Assembly: GCA_001566295.1 (NCBI GenBank)
Contig: KQ964248.1
Coordinates: 2,914,001 to 2,978,000, forward strand
Direction: 5' to 3'
DNA: 64,000 bases
Origin: Microdochium bolleyi
Lineage: Eukaryota > Ascomycota > Sordariomycetes > Xylariales > Microdochiaceae
The notes under the pieces were generated by a model, which was not told the DNA's origin, did no database searches, and saw only the letters and a list, made by a program, of their open reading frames with translations. Position numbers and translations under genes: made by a program. Within the stretch, counting starts at the first letter, position 1. Every line of letters begins with the position of its first letter. Below, piece by piece: positions 1 through 11,963 of the stretch.

Positions 1-76
1 TGAATCCAATGAACGCCATGATTAATTACCCAAATGTTGGAAAGAAATGCCAAAGGCAAGGTATCTGTTTCATCCT

Positions 77-1175
77 TCACCTCCTCGTTAGCCCAACGAG
101 GCTGAAGAACTCGTTGCGCGTCTTCTCCTTCTTCTCGAAGCAGCCGAGCACGCAGCTGGTGAGGGTGCTGGTCGTCGTCTTCTCGACACCGCGCATCACC
201 ATGCACAGGTGGCTCGACTCCATGACAACGGCGACGCCCTGCGGCTTGAGGACCTCCATGATCGTGTTGGCCACCTCGCGCGTCAGCCGCTCCTGCACCT
301 GCAGCCGCCTGCTGAACATCTCGGCGATCCGGGGCAGCTTGGAGAGTCCGATGACGTTGTCGCGCGGGATGTAGCCAATGTGCATCTGTGAATAGGGGGC
401 AAGTTGTTGTTAGCGGAGGAAAATGTATGATCTGGTACTGTTCCCGGAGACTATACCTTTCCATTGAACGGCACGAGGTGGTGCTCGCACATGCTGAAGA
501 TCTCAATGTCCTTGACGATCACCATCTCGTTGTGGCCCTCGTGGAAAATGGCGTTGTTGACAATGTCCTTGACGTTCTGCTGGTAGCCCTTGGTGAAGAA
601 GAGCAGGGCCTTGGCATAGCGCGCGGGGGTGTCCAGGATACCCTCTCTGTCCGGGTCCTCGCCAATGCACTCTAGGATGGTCCGGACCGCACCGCGCATC
701 TTCTCGAGCCGCACGGCGGCCTGCTCGGGGCTCTCTTCGAGTCGTTCTCGTGTGCCGCGGCCTGCGGGGTAAGGTTCGTAATGTCAGCGAGCTAGTCCCA
801 CGTTCAATTGCACTCTTGGTAGCTTGGAAAGGACCTACTGGGCCTGCTAAGGCCGTCAAAGTCGATGAGCGGACTCGGGGACCTCGTGATTATGGTGCTC
901 TCCGCGGCTGGAGCTGCCGCGGCGGCTGATGCCGAGCTCTTGCGCTTCTTGGACTTCTTGCCTGTGGGCTCGTCGAGGGGGTCGCGGGCAGCCTTGCTCA
1001 GGCTGGCTCTCCGCTTGGCCGACCTGGAGGAGTGGCCGTTGACCTCTGCAGCGCCTGCATCCTTGGACCGGTGCCGGCGGCGCTTCTTGTCGGCTCGCCG
1101 CGGGGAGTGCTGGTTCTGGGAGACGGTGTCGTCGGCCTCGGACGTGCCGGTTGATGCGCTGCTGGATTGGTCCAT
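77..1175 (-). CDS. GTP cyclohydrolase I
   Basis: Converts GTP to 7,8-dihydroneopterin triphosphate, the first step of folate and tetrahydropterin synthesis in the cytosol. I read three exons: 1175-839, 761-457 and 385-77 (316 aa). The introns are GTAGGT...CCGCAG and GTATAG...CACAG, and both junctions keep frame. Residues 1-112 are a Ser/Ala/Lys/Arg-rich extension, including a basic KKSKKRK run. Such N-terminal extensions are known in fungal and animal enzymes. The conserved core starts at RGTRERLEE (about 114). Expected zinc ligands are visible: C204 and H207 in MCEHHLVPF and C275 in [13 protein letters not shown], with H206 as the likely catalytic His. The C-terminus [10 protein letters not shown] fits the family end. 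The ATG at 1175 is the first in this frame that gives a sensible fungal N-terminus. It diverges from TAF11 across a roughly 1-kb shared intergenic region. Confidence 0.96.
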
Positions 1176-2228
1176 TCTGTGCTGTGCTATGATATGCTTT
1201 GCTCTGCTGTGTCGTGCGAAGCGCTGGGAGGAGCGAGATGGCGCGGGAACGTCGCGGTTTTGAGTTGCAGTCCAGGGTCCTCTGATCGACTTTTGACTGA
1301 AGTGGGGCAGTGCGATGGAGGATGCAGTCCGAACGATCTCCGGACGGGCTGGTTCGGTGACGGACCCGGCAGGATGCAGCACCGCTGTCGCCGAGGCGCT
1401 TCACTAGCAAGTAGATCGTCGTGCCCAGCGATAGGAGGGAATGGAATCGGGCGATGCAACCTGACCGCCAGAGACGGCTCGTCGTTGCGCGCAAGTGCTC
1501 CGGACAGACAGAGGCAAGCGTGATGCAGGCGCAGGTGGTGGGGACATTTGCAGGTCGCCGTCGCCGCCCTTCCAGCTCTCAAGTCAAGGCACGACTGGTG
1601 GTCTCAGTCTCGCAGATGCGTGGCTGGATGTCTTTTCACACTGCCTGGCTCGCTTGGCAAGCAGGCAGGCAGGCACAACCACACGTGATGCATGCATTGG
1701 CCGTGAGGTCGTGGTTGCGCCATTAGATAATTTGGCCGTTATCGGGCCCGGCTCCCTGGAGGCTGGTTTTGACGTCAAGCTGTTAAGGTTGCTTGCAGCG
1801 GCGGGCAGCTGCCTTCAAAGGTTGGTTGGCTTGTCCAGCCCGGGGTGGATGGGCGGGAGTGTGGCTCAAGCTCTGAACGCGGACCCATCACCTGCCAAGG
1901 CGCATGCAACCGAAGGCGCGTCCAGCGCCGCTTGGCGTTGTCCTGTCGCAATCTGCTCCCAAGACTCCAGTCCAGCAACGACCACGATCTTCTGACGACT
2001 GCTTCATCACATGCTTATCACCTGGCCGCTGCACCACCAACCGGAATCGTTTCCAGAGTCCTCAATCTCTGCGCACCGTGGCCACACCACATCCTTGCCG
2101 CAAGCCGACCGCGACAGACCAGGCATTGCGTCAACAAGCCACGACTGCTTCGCACACAACCCCTCGCGAACCGACATCAACCATCCTACTACCCTCATCT
2201 CGTCCAATACAACTCTTCTACAGACACG
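1176..2228. promoter_or_regulatory. Divergent intergenic region between GTP cyclohydrolase and TAF11
   Basis: No coding sequence is supported here. It must hold the promoters and 5' leaders of the two divergent genes. A C/A-rich, pyrimidine-biased stretch at about 2030-2225 lies just before the TAF11 start, as is usual for fungal 5' leaders. I see no clear TATA box. Confidence 0.5.
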
Positions 2229-3316
2229 ATGGCCTCGCCGCCTCCGTACTCGCCCGCCGGCTCTCCGCCATACCCATCACATGCGCAACTGCCGTCCAAA
2301 AAACGCCCGTCAGGCGCCGCAGATCTAGCCGTCCAGCCACCAAAGATCAAGCGCAGGAAGCCTTCAACCATGTCCATCACATCAGCGACCTCGGCGCATC
2401 CTCTGCGGCAGACGTCCTTCCCGCCAGACGAGTCCCAGTCACAAGTATTCTCTCCGACGTATCAGCGGTCGCCTAGTGTCGACAACATGAGTCTAGTCAG
2501 TGGGAGCCAGGTCAGCACCGCACCGGCCAAGAAGAAGAGAGGCCGCAAGTCCAAGGCCGAGCGTGCAAGCGAGGCTGCTGCGGAGGCGGCGGCACGGGCA
2601 GACGGCGCCTCGAGCATTGTGGACGGGCGAGCGGGCACAGCCATGAGCACTGCTAGCGGGAATAAGGGCAACCGTGACGATGGCGGCGGCGATAGAGATG
2701 GCGACGGCGATGGCGCGTTCGAGGTTCCGGAAAACATGGCGAGTAAGGCCGCCGACCGGTCACAAGAACAAATCAAGGAAGAGGAGCGGCTACGGGCGCT
2801 TCTTACACAGAAGATGGACGGCATGCAATTCTCCCGATACGAGGTGTGGCATAGAGCCACCTTGAAAATAGGAGACGTCAAGAGGGTAAGTTGGCGCCAT
2901 GCTCTTGAGAGTCTGTCCGATCATCTCACTGACAACGACACATGCAGCATATCAACAGCGTCACATCCCAGTCCTGTCCGGTTAATGTCCAGCAGATGAT
3001 GCAGGTCGTGTGCAAAATGTACCTCGGCGACCTCGTGGAGGATGCGCGTAGGGTTCAGGAGGAGTGGATCGAGAAGGGCGAGAAGCAGACCGATCTGCCT
3101 GCTGAGCAGGACAACACAGATGAGGTTACTGAAGAGCAGAGATACCGAAGACACGCGCCACTGCGGCCAGACCACTTGCGAGAAGCATATCGGCGTCGGA
3201 AAGCCACAGCAGATTCTGGGGGTGCGATGGGCAGCCTCATGGTCTGGAGCCAACAATCGCACAACGGTGTAGAGAGGTTTGCGCCTCGCGCCGGGGGACG
3301 GAGGATATTCCGTTGA
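2229..3316 (+). CDS. TFIID subunit TAF11
   Basis: TAF11 is a histone-fold subunit of the general transcription factor TFIID. It pairs with TAF13 and acts in the nucleus. There are two exons, 2229-2885 and 2948-3316, with a 62-nt intron GTAAGT...TGCAG (341 aa). Residues 1-190 are low-complexity Ser/Pro/Ala, with basic patches (KKKRGRKSKAER) that could act in nuclear import, and a GDRDGDGDG run. The conserved region spans the intron: FSRYEVWHRATLKIGDVKR, then SVTSQSCPVNVQQMMQVVCK, a helix with YLGDLVEDARRVQEEW, and the family-typical end PLRPDHLREAYRRRK. The sequence after that is short and variable. The start at 2229 has a good context (acgATGGCC). Function is assigned from the histone-fold family motifs. 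Confidence 0.95.
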
Positions 3317-4797
3317 ACAGGCGTGAGACAATGCCGAGGAGTTTGGAATTGACAGCATGGAGCAGGCAGGCCATTGGGTTGCGTGGTCGTCGTTACATTC
3401 TATTGAGCATAAGATACCAGCCGTTTTTTCGACTTCATGCCAACAAGTGGCGAGCACGGTTCTGCTTCTGCACCGATTTTCCCACTCGGCTTGTCCGTCA
3501 CAACTGCCGGCCATCATGCGTAACTGACGCGGCTCTGCCAGGATTACGCTGTCTGTTCTCCTCTCTGACCATGCTGCTGCCGCCCGACTCGTGCAAGTGC
3601 GTCGATGCGTGATTTTGCGAGCCACATGTAAACCCCCCGGAACTATGCCTCCACGTCTTCCGCAGTCCGTTTCTGGGATCCTGGTCTGGTTTCCTCTGGT
3701 GTGTGCGTCCCATTCTGGCCGGGATCGGATGCTACGCTACCCTGGTTCCTCAGGTACCTCCTTCAGGTACCTTCCCCGTTCGTCCCTCGGCACGGCTGTG
3801 GATGGCCCCTATGTCCTTGGCCGACCTCACACCATGCGACACAATCTGCTCGATGGATGAGTTCACAGACAAGTCAATTGAGCGCGACACGGGCCGGGCT
3901 CCGCTCTGCCAGCCCTCCGAGCACAAGATTAAGACCTTGTCAGTCTGATCGACTGACTGAACTCTGCGCCACGAGGCCGGCCCACCGTTTGTTTCGAGGA
4001 CAAGGGCGGCAAGACGCTGGGGTCTTTTGAAATGCGGAGAACGGTGTGGGGATGGGACCGGCATTTGCAGCCAAACATCAATGCCGGCGGTGCGGGAGGC
4101 TGACGAGCCGCCCCAAACTCTCGTCTCCATCTCTGCGATCTCCATCTCTTGCACTGACTGGCCTCCGCGAACCCCCTCCCGTCGGCTGTTTCTCTGCATG
4201 CCTACTTTACCTTCCTGAGGAAAGTACCATGCAGCATGGTCGACTTCCGGAGGGCGCAATTACGCGGCGGGACCAGAGACGCTCAGCCCTGTCGTCTTGT
4301 CGTCACCCTGAGAACAGCCGGCCCGGCAAAAGCTCGTTTCCAAATTGCCGTGACATCGGGTCCTCATACTGCCCGGGGCGCGAGCTGATAATATCACGGT
4401 CAATGCAGGCCGGGGAGGCTGGCTCGACTGGAGCCCTGACCCTGCGCCGCTCCACACCGGACAACTTGATCTGCAACCCCGACTTTCGCCAAACCCACAC
4501 CTATCCCTGCTTCTCTATCTTTCCCCCAAGCTGTGCGGCCTGTGTGGTCGAGAGGGGGAGGGAAAAAAGATCTCCCCCCGAGTAGTATTCGGTCCGGATA
4601 GGGCAGGCACCCCTGATCTGAAGTCATTCACTGATCTGCACACGTATATATGCTCTGTGTCGCCGTCCAGCCTAGCCCCGGTGCCGCCCGCCTAGATGTC
4701 CGTCGTCTCGAGCAGCAGTGTCGCCAGCACCTATCTCTTTGACGAAGCGTTGATCTCCAGTAGTAGCACCACTGCCACCGCCACCGCGACTGCCACG
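3317..4797. other. Intergenic region before the tannase-family esterase
   Basis: No gene is supported. It contains the TAF11 3' end, a short direct repeat (caggtacct twice at about 3750-3772), and a TATA-like element (gtatatatg) near 4644-4652, upstream of the esterase starts at 4696 and 4798. Confidence 0.5.
4644..4652 (+). promoter_or_regulatory. Putative TATA element of the tannase-family esterase
   Basis: The sequence gtatatatg lies about 45 nt before the first in-frame ATG (4696) and about 150 nt before the second (4798). Initiation some 30 nt downstream of the element would leave only about 20 nt of leader before 4696, which favours the second ATG. The position is seen directly; use of the element is inferred. 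Confidence 0.4.
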
Positions 4798-6753
4798 ATG
4801 TACAACGCCGTCTCAACCACGGGAGCCGCCCTGGCCTCGGTGCTCCTGGCCAGCCTGTTCGGCACGGGCGTGTCCCTGCCCTCTGCCGCCGCTGCCGAAC
4901 CTGCTGCCGCCTACCCTCCAGCGGGGGGCCGCCATCTGCCCTGCACGGTCGATGCCATCGCCGCCCTTGTCGCGCACGACTCGTCCGTGACCATCACCTC
5001 TGTTGCGCCGGTGGCCCAGGGCGCCAGCTTCGGCGACGAGGGCAAGGGCACCAACCTCGCCTTCCCGCAGAACGCCACGCGCCTGCCGGCCCTGTGCGCC
5101 GTCTCGGTCAACGTCAAGAGCTCGCCAACCAGCGCCTTCAACTTTGGCGTGTTCCTCCCGGACACCACGTGGAACGAGCGGTTCATGACTGGCGGCAATG
5201 GCGGCTTTGGAGGAGGTATCAACTGGTACGTGGCTGCTCCTCTGAGTGATTTGCGCTGGCCTTGTGTGGAGATGAGATGTACTGACCGGAGTTCTGTATG
5301 TGTCCAGGCCGGATATGGGGCGGTTCGCAAAGGTATGCTGCCTCCTTCACCATTTTGATGCCAGAGGCATCACCTCACATTTCACGGGGACTGACATTTG
5401 GACTTCAATACAGTACGGCTTTGCTAGCATGTCGACCGACACCGGACACTCGTCCAACCCCGGAGACGGATCGTGGGGTTTAAACAAGCCCGAAACCCTG
5501 ATCGACTGGGGCCACCGGGCCATGCACGGCTCTGTCGTTCTCTCAAAGGTGCGTTGCCGAGGTCTTTCGTGTCTGTCGTCTCCTCGCGGCTTTCGGCTGA
5601 CAATTTCTTCACGGCACAGGAAATCATCAAGGGCTACTACGCCGCCTCGTCCCCCAAGGGCATCAAGTACTCGTACTACGCATCCTGCTCGACCGGCGGC
5701 CGGCAGGGCCTCCGCGAGGTGCAGCTGCACCCGGAGTCCTTTGACGGTATCCTTGTCGGCGCGCCGGCGTGGTGGAGCACCCGCCTCTCCTCCGCGACGC
5801 TGTGGACCGGCCTGCTCAACTACCCGCAGTCGGACCCCAAGTACGTCCCGCCTGCGATGTTCCCCCTCGTCGTGGCCGAGATGTACAAGCAGTGCGACCC
5901 CCAGGACGGTGTCGTCGACGGTATCATCAGCGACCCGTACGGATGCAACTTTGACTTCGAGGCCCTCCTATGCTCGGCGCCAGGCCAGACGTCCTGCTTT
6001 ACCCCGGCGCAGCTCACCACGCTGTACAAGTACTACAACGACTGGGTCGACGAGAACCAGACGTTTGTCTTCCCGGGCATGTCGATCGGCTCGGACCCGG
6101 GGTTCCTCCTGACCGCCCCGCAGTCCCTGGGCACGGGATACTACCAGTACTGGGTGTACAACGACACCAAGTGGGACTTCACCAAGTTCTCCTTCGCCGA
6201 TGTCAAGGTCGCCGACTCGATCGATCCGGGCAACGCGACCGCCGACGACTTCGCCGCGATTGGCACCTACCAGGCCAAGGGCGGCAAGATCATCATGTAC
6301 CATGGCGACGCGGACCAGTTGATCCCGACCAAGAGCTCGACGTACTTCTACAAGCAGGTGCAGCAGGTCCTGAAGCCCAAGGGCGTCAAGATGGACGACT
6401 TCTTCCGGTACTTCCTGGTTCCCGGCATGGGCCACTGCAGCGGCTCGACCTCTCTTACTGAGGCCGGTGCCGCGCCGTGGTACTTCTCCGCGGGCAGCCA
6501 GACCCTGCAGCCCGCGGGGACCAAGTCCGTCCCTGGGTACTCGGACGCAGACCACGACGCCATCCTCGCGCTGCTCAAGTGGGTCGAGGGCGGCAAGGCG
6601 CCCGAGCGTCTGATCGCGACCAAGTTCCGCAACGACAGCGAGACGGGCGCCGTGGTCCGGCAGCGCCCCCTGTGCGTGTTCCCCAAGCAGGCCAAGTACA
6701 TCGGCGGCGACCGGGAGAAGGCGCAGAGCTGGGAGTGCAAGTCCCTGTACTAG
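4798..6753 (+). CDS. Secreted tannase / feruloyl esterase family protein
   Basis: A serine hydrolase of the fungal tannase/feruloyl esterase B family, which cleaves gallate or hydroxycinnamate esters from plant material outside the cell. Exons are 4798-5225, 5308-5332, 5414-5548 and 5620-6753 (573 aa). Exon 2 is only 25 nt; all junctions keep frame. From the ATG at 4798 the protein begins with a clear signal peptide (MYNAVSTTGAALASVLLASLFGTG...). An in-frame ATG at 4696 would add 34 Ser/Thr-rich residues and bury that signal. The CS-D-HC motif of the family is complete: C219-S220 in ASCSTGGRQG, D428 in HGDADQLIPT, and H468-C469 in GMGHCSG. The segments FGGGINW and STDTGHSS also fit the family. 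Several N-glycosylation sequons are present. Substrate cannot be told from sequence. Confidence 0.93.
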
Positions 6754-7594
6754 GCGCCGGCTGGTGATGCCTGGAGACGTTGTCTTGCTGATGAAGACGA
6801 AGGAAGAGCAACCTTGCAATGAACTAGAGCGTAGCGAGACCTTAATGAGACGAATGGGAACATGGTTGCATGTCTGATCACAAACAGCAGCCAAGCCTAG
6901 ACAAATGTGTGCGGTGACGTCCCTGGTCGAAGTGATCGCGTAAGCTTTGAGCGATAGTGTCTTTGATAGATGCCCAGGGCCGTGGTCTTTGTGTACTGAG
7001 GCCAAGGTGACAGCCTGCTTGCCCGCCTGGCGTTTGACAGCCAGAGGATCGAGGTTTTGCTTACATAATGGAGTTTCGAGCTCCGCACCAGGCAGGAGCT
7101 CCGATGCAGCTTCCAGCTCCAGGCTGGCTCTCTGCCTTGCATGGATACCGCCCCCGCCCAAAGCTTCACCCCACCACAACTCTTCCCCATCGCCGTGAAC
7201 ACCTCCGTTCGACATATTCCTTTCTTGGTGCCAGCCTTACGAGCAACGATTGTACTGTTTTATTTCCTCTCTGTTCCAGCATCGCAGGCACCTCCAACCT
7301 GCCGCACCATGCGACACGTGGGCTCCCACTGCACCTGAGACCCCCAACAATCGCCTGTCCTACTGCATCAGTTCGTCAAGGTGAGTTCAAGGTGATGATG
7401 AAAACCTCCCAGACAATTCTTCTCCCGCGCGACGCTCTCGGGACTTGCCTCTAATCTCCAGTCTCCCGTATGCTGACGTGCCTCCCCTCCAGCAATCGAA
7501 TCTTTCCTTTCTCACAGCGACATCGTCATCTCCTCTACCTCCGCGACCCGAACCTCCACATTCCGACTTCCGGCTTCGCCGTCATTCACCCAAG
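6754..7594. other. Intergenic region, esterase 3' end to CAND1 5' leader
   Basis: No gene is supported. The last 200 bases are pyrimidine-rich (ctcccg, cctccc, ctcctctacctccg), typical of a fungal 5' leader. The CAND1 frame stays open upstream to 7445, but the conserved family N-terminus starts at the ATG at 7595. Confidence 0.5.
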
Positions 7595-10500
7595 ATGTCT
7601 TCCGCAATCGCCAACCCTACACCGCAGGCCATCAACGCCCTCCTGGGCAAGCTGACCGATCAGGATCCGGATTTCCGCTTCATGTCTCTCAACGACCTGA
7701 GTCAGATCCTTGCGAGTCCCCGCTCCGACTTTCTTCGCCAGGACTATAACACAGCCTCGCGGATTGTCGATGCCGTGATCAAGACCCTGGACGACCAGAA
7801 TGGCGAGGTCCAGAACCTTGCCGTCCGGTGTATTGGACCGTTGGCGGCGAAGATCCAGAGCTCAGTGGTTGCTCCCATGTTCGAGAAGCTCACCAACATC
7901 AAGCTGGAGCATTCCGTGGACGCCTCGCTACCCGCCTTGGCACTGAGAAGCGCAATATCGTCACTGCCGAAGCCTGTTCCTGGTGTGCCGTACACACCAG
8001 AAGTCTTGCAGACGTATGCCATCATCAGTCGCGTCCTCGTCCCGCGCATCCTCGGGTTCTCCAGCAATGCTGCGCAGCAACCGACAGGTGGTGACGGACT
8101 CTTCAGCAAAGATAGCGTCCCCAGTGCGGAGGCAATCGATGTCCTGATTGAAGTCGTGCGTTGCTTCGGCCCGCTGCTTCAGCCTCTCGAGGTCGAGAAG
8201 CTGCAGGACGTCGTGGTGCAGGTTCTGGAACGGCCAAACACACCTGCCCCGACAAAGAAACGCGCGGTCGTGGCGCTCGCGGTCCTCGCCACCTACCTCT
8301 CTCCCGCTGTGCTCGGCGGCCTCTTACAGAAGATCCAGACTGGTCTGGGCAGCAACCAACTACCCCCGATCATGCGAAGACTGTACATCAATATTCTCGG
8401 CTCGCTCGCTCGCTCGATCCCACATCAGATTGGCACTCACTTGCCAGAACTCATGCCCAGAGTGATGTCTGCCTTGAGCCAGGAAGAGTTGGATGCCCAG
8501 CTGGAAGCCGTGAGCGAGGGCGATGAGCAGCAGAGCATCGAGTTCAACGAGGTCAGAGAGGCTGCTCTCGTGGCTCTGGAGGCCTTCCTCTCATCCTGCG
8601 GTGCCGAGATGCGACCTTTCACAGACGATATCATCGCTGCGAGCCTTCGGTACCTCAAATTTGATCCCAACTACGCCGTAGACGACGATGACGACATGGA
8701 AGAGGACGCCGAAGATGACGACGGCGATCTCGATGATGACGATGATTACGACGACGATGGAGATTTCGATGGCGACGATGACGATTCCAGCTGGAAGGTC
8801 CGTCGCTGCGCTGCCAAGACGCTCTACACGCTCATCTCCACGCGAAGCGTTGATCTCCTTGAGAAGGGCACTTTATACCAGACTGTGGCTACCCCGCTGA
8901 TCAAACGGTGCGACGAGCGGGAGGAAAGCGTCCGTTTGGAGGTCATCAGCACATTGGCGCTCTTGATTCGCAAGACTGGAGAAGGCGTCATTCGAAGCAC
9001 GACGGCAGACGAGCAAGATATTCTTCTCCAGTCGCTGCCCGACAGTCGCAAGCGGAGGAGGCAGAGCAGCGGTGGTGGCGCGCTCTCCAACAAAGCCCCG
9101 TATGGTGGCGCTGGCGTTACGTCGCCTAAGCAGGACGAAGTTCCAGAGTCTGGTCCCCGCGCTGACCTCGTCCAGCTGACACCACAAGTTGTCAAAACCT
9201 CGACGAAATTGCTGAAGGGCAAGCAGATCGCTACCAAGCAAGCGATCGTCGGTCTTCTGGATGATCTGATCTCCGTCCAGCATGGTGGCCTCTCGGATTA
9301 CTTCGACCAGGTCATGCAGCCCATCATCGATATGACCAAGGGCCTGAGTGGAGGTGCCGGCTCAGCATCTGCGGTGCTCTCGGGAGGCGCCGCCTCCGCG
9401 ACCGCCACTACTCTTCGGGTCGCTGTCTTGAACTTCATCAGCGACATTGCCAAGACTCACTCGTCAAGCCTGTTCCAGTCATACCTTGCGGACATTGTGG
9501 CTGGTGTTGTGTCGGCTGTGGGCGACCGGTTCTACAAGATCTCGAGCGAGGCCATTCGAACGGCAGAAGAGCTCATCAAGGCTATCACCCCGCCTCGCGC
9601 CAAATTGACCCAGCAGAGGTTCAAGGCGGACCTGCAGAGCCTTTATGAAACCATCTATGGTCGCGCAGCAGCCAGCGACGCCGATACCGAGGTCCGCCAG
9701 AAGGCAATCCAGGCGCTGGGCACTCTCCTCTCACGCACATCTGGGCCCGAGGGACAGGCGCTGTTGGAGGCTGATAAGCGCCAGGCAGGCCTCACTCTTC
9801 TGCTCGACCGCCTGCGCAACGAGACCACTCGCCTGCATGCGGTTCGCGCAATCGACAGCGTCGCTGCTCATACCGTCAAGGGTGGCAGCCTGGAGCGCGG
9901 CTGGATTCAGGAGGTCGCCATCGAGCTGTGCGGCCAGTTGCGGAAGGCGAACCGATCCCTGCGTGGTTCAAGCATCCAAGCACTGCAACACCTGATCCTC
10001 TCCCCCGCTTCGAAGAACAATCTGGATGAGAGCACCGTCAACGTCATTGTCAGCGCGATTCTCCCCGTGGTTGCTGCCAACGACAGCCACCTTCTGGCCC
10101 CAGCTCTGAACGTACTGGCTCAACTGCAGCTTGAAAACCCGAGCCTGATCGAAACTGACAACTTTGTGCTAAGCATCTGTGAGCTCCTTAAGAAGAGCCT
10201 GACAGGTTCTGCACTGGAGGCCTTGTCTGCACTGGTGATCAACGTCGGCCAGACCGGCAAGGGCGCGCAGTTGATGAGGGGTGTCCTCCAGGTCGGTGTT
10301 GCTGGAGATCCCGCCGTGGTTGGCAGGGTGGCTGGCACGCTCTTCGTCGCCAGCAACGGCACGTCTGGAGTGGCGATTGACAGCTTCGTGTCCGAATTGC
10401 AAAATGCAAGCAAACCGCCTACGCCCGACACAAATCGGCAGAGTCTTGCCTTGGCCATTCTTGGAGAGATCGGGTTGCGGCTCGGTCCCAACTCTCCGCT

Positions 10501-11695
10501 GCAGCCGGAGCTCTTCCTTGCGCAGTTCAAGGACGAGCCTGACAAGGCTTCCGTGTCTGCTGCTGTCGCCCTGGGTCGTGCTGGCGCTGGCAACGTCGCT
10601 GCATTCCTTCCCGTCATCCTGGAAGCCCTGGAGAAGCAGACGCAGCAGCAGTACCTCCTCCTGCAGTCGATTCGGGAAATTCTACAGCAAGTCGTCGTTT
10701 CGGCGACTGACATCAGCGCATACGAGGCCCCGATCTGGCAGATTCTCTTCTCGGCATCTCAAGGGGATGATAACAAGGCCATCTGCGCGGAGTGCATCGG
10801 CCGACTAGCCATTCACGAACCGAAGACTTACATTCCGAAACTCCAGGTAAGTCTATGTAACTCAGTGTGATCAAGAGCATAGTACTGATTCTCGCAGGAA
10901 CTTCTCAAGAGCGACTCGCCAGCCTTCCGGGCTGTTGCTGTGCAGGCTCTTCGTTACACACTTCCCGACAGCGACGAGGCTTTTGATGCAGCCTTGAAGA
11001 ATGTTCTGGTGAACATGCTGCTCACCGTGCTACAAGACCAGGACATGGAGATTCGCCGGCTCGCCATGACGACGCTCAACTCGGCTGCGCACAACAAGCC
11101 CGACCTGATCCTCCCGCATCTTGGCCAGCTTGTACCGTTTGTCATGACGGAGTCGGTCATCAAACCCGAATTGATCCGTGAGGTACAGATGGGCCCTTTC
11201 AAGCACAAGGTCGACGACGGTCTCGAGGTCCGCAAGAGCGCGTACGAGACCTTGTATGCCCTCATGGAGACGGCCTTCTCGCGCATGGGATCCCTCGAGT
11301 TCTACAACCGGGTCATTGCGGGTCTCAGCGATGACAACGACATCAGGTCCTTGTGCAACCTGATGCTCAGCAAGTTGATTGTCATTGACCCCGAGGAGAC
11401 GACTCGCCGGCTGGATACGATTGCCGAGTGTTACCGCAAGACGCTGTCGACCAAGCTCAAGGACGGTGCTGTCAAGCAGGAGGTTGAGAAGCAGGAGGAG
11501 GCCAACAAGAGCGTGTTGCGGCTGTCTCTCCTTCTCGCCGAAAAGACAAAGACCACCGTTCCCAGCACAGTCACCGGCGGTGCTGTCGTTCAGAATACAC
11601 AGAACCCGATCTGGCAGAGCTACTGGGAGTGGATCAACAAGGACTTTTCTGGCCAGCTTAAGATGCTGCGCGAGGAGAATAGGGCCGAGGCTTAG
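7595..11695 (+). CDS. CAND1 (cullin-associated NEDD8-dissociated protein, TIP120)
   Basis: CAND1 is a HEAT-repeat protein that binds un-neddylated cullins and acts as the exchange factor for SCF substrate receptors. Exons are 7595-10846 and 10898-11695 with a 51-nt intron (GTAAGT...CGCAG), giving 1349 aa; animal CAND1 is about 1230 aa. The start fits the family: INALLGKLTDQDPDFRFMSL and QNLAVRCIGPLAAK. HEAT-like helical repeats run through the whole length. A long Asp/Glu-rich loop lies at about residues 360-397 (nt 8673-8790), followed by SSWKVRRCAAKTLYTLI. The C-terminal TIP120 part shows VFRAVAVQAL-like helices, PFKHKVDDGLEVRKSAYETL and NPIWQSYWEWINKDF. The neighbouring F-box gene at 58.7 kb is far away and is not evidence of a functional cluster. 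Confidence 0.96.
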
Positions 11696-11957
11696 GGGGT
11701 ATTGTCGCCTGAGGTCCCCAGAGCTGCGTCCGAGGATACAGAGCCCGGATCCGACTATACACCGCTCGGGTCCGAATATACAGAGGTCGATTTCGCGAGT
11801 GATTCAGGTTCCAGCAAATGAGGCCCGTGCTCGTGCGCTTTGCAGAAGCAAAGCAAGGCCGATCGTGTAATGGCGAGTCTAGCTCGTCTAATTAGAGAAC
11901 GTTAAGCCGACCGATGGCGGCCAGTGAGGCAAAAGCACACTTTGCCTGAGAACAAAC

Positions 11958-11963
11958 AATAAA
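11958..11963 (+). other. Polyadenylation-like signal downstream of CAND1
   Basis: AATAAA hexamer about 263 nt after the CAND1 stop codon. Its use is inferred from position only. Confidence 0.35.

Noticed and set aside
7595..11695. CAND1 (first found as a TBP-interacting protein) close to TAF11 as a transcription cluster
   Set aside because: CAND1 acts on cullins, and an unrelated secreted esterase lies between the two. Proximity is most likely chance.
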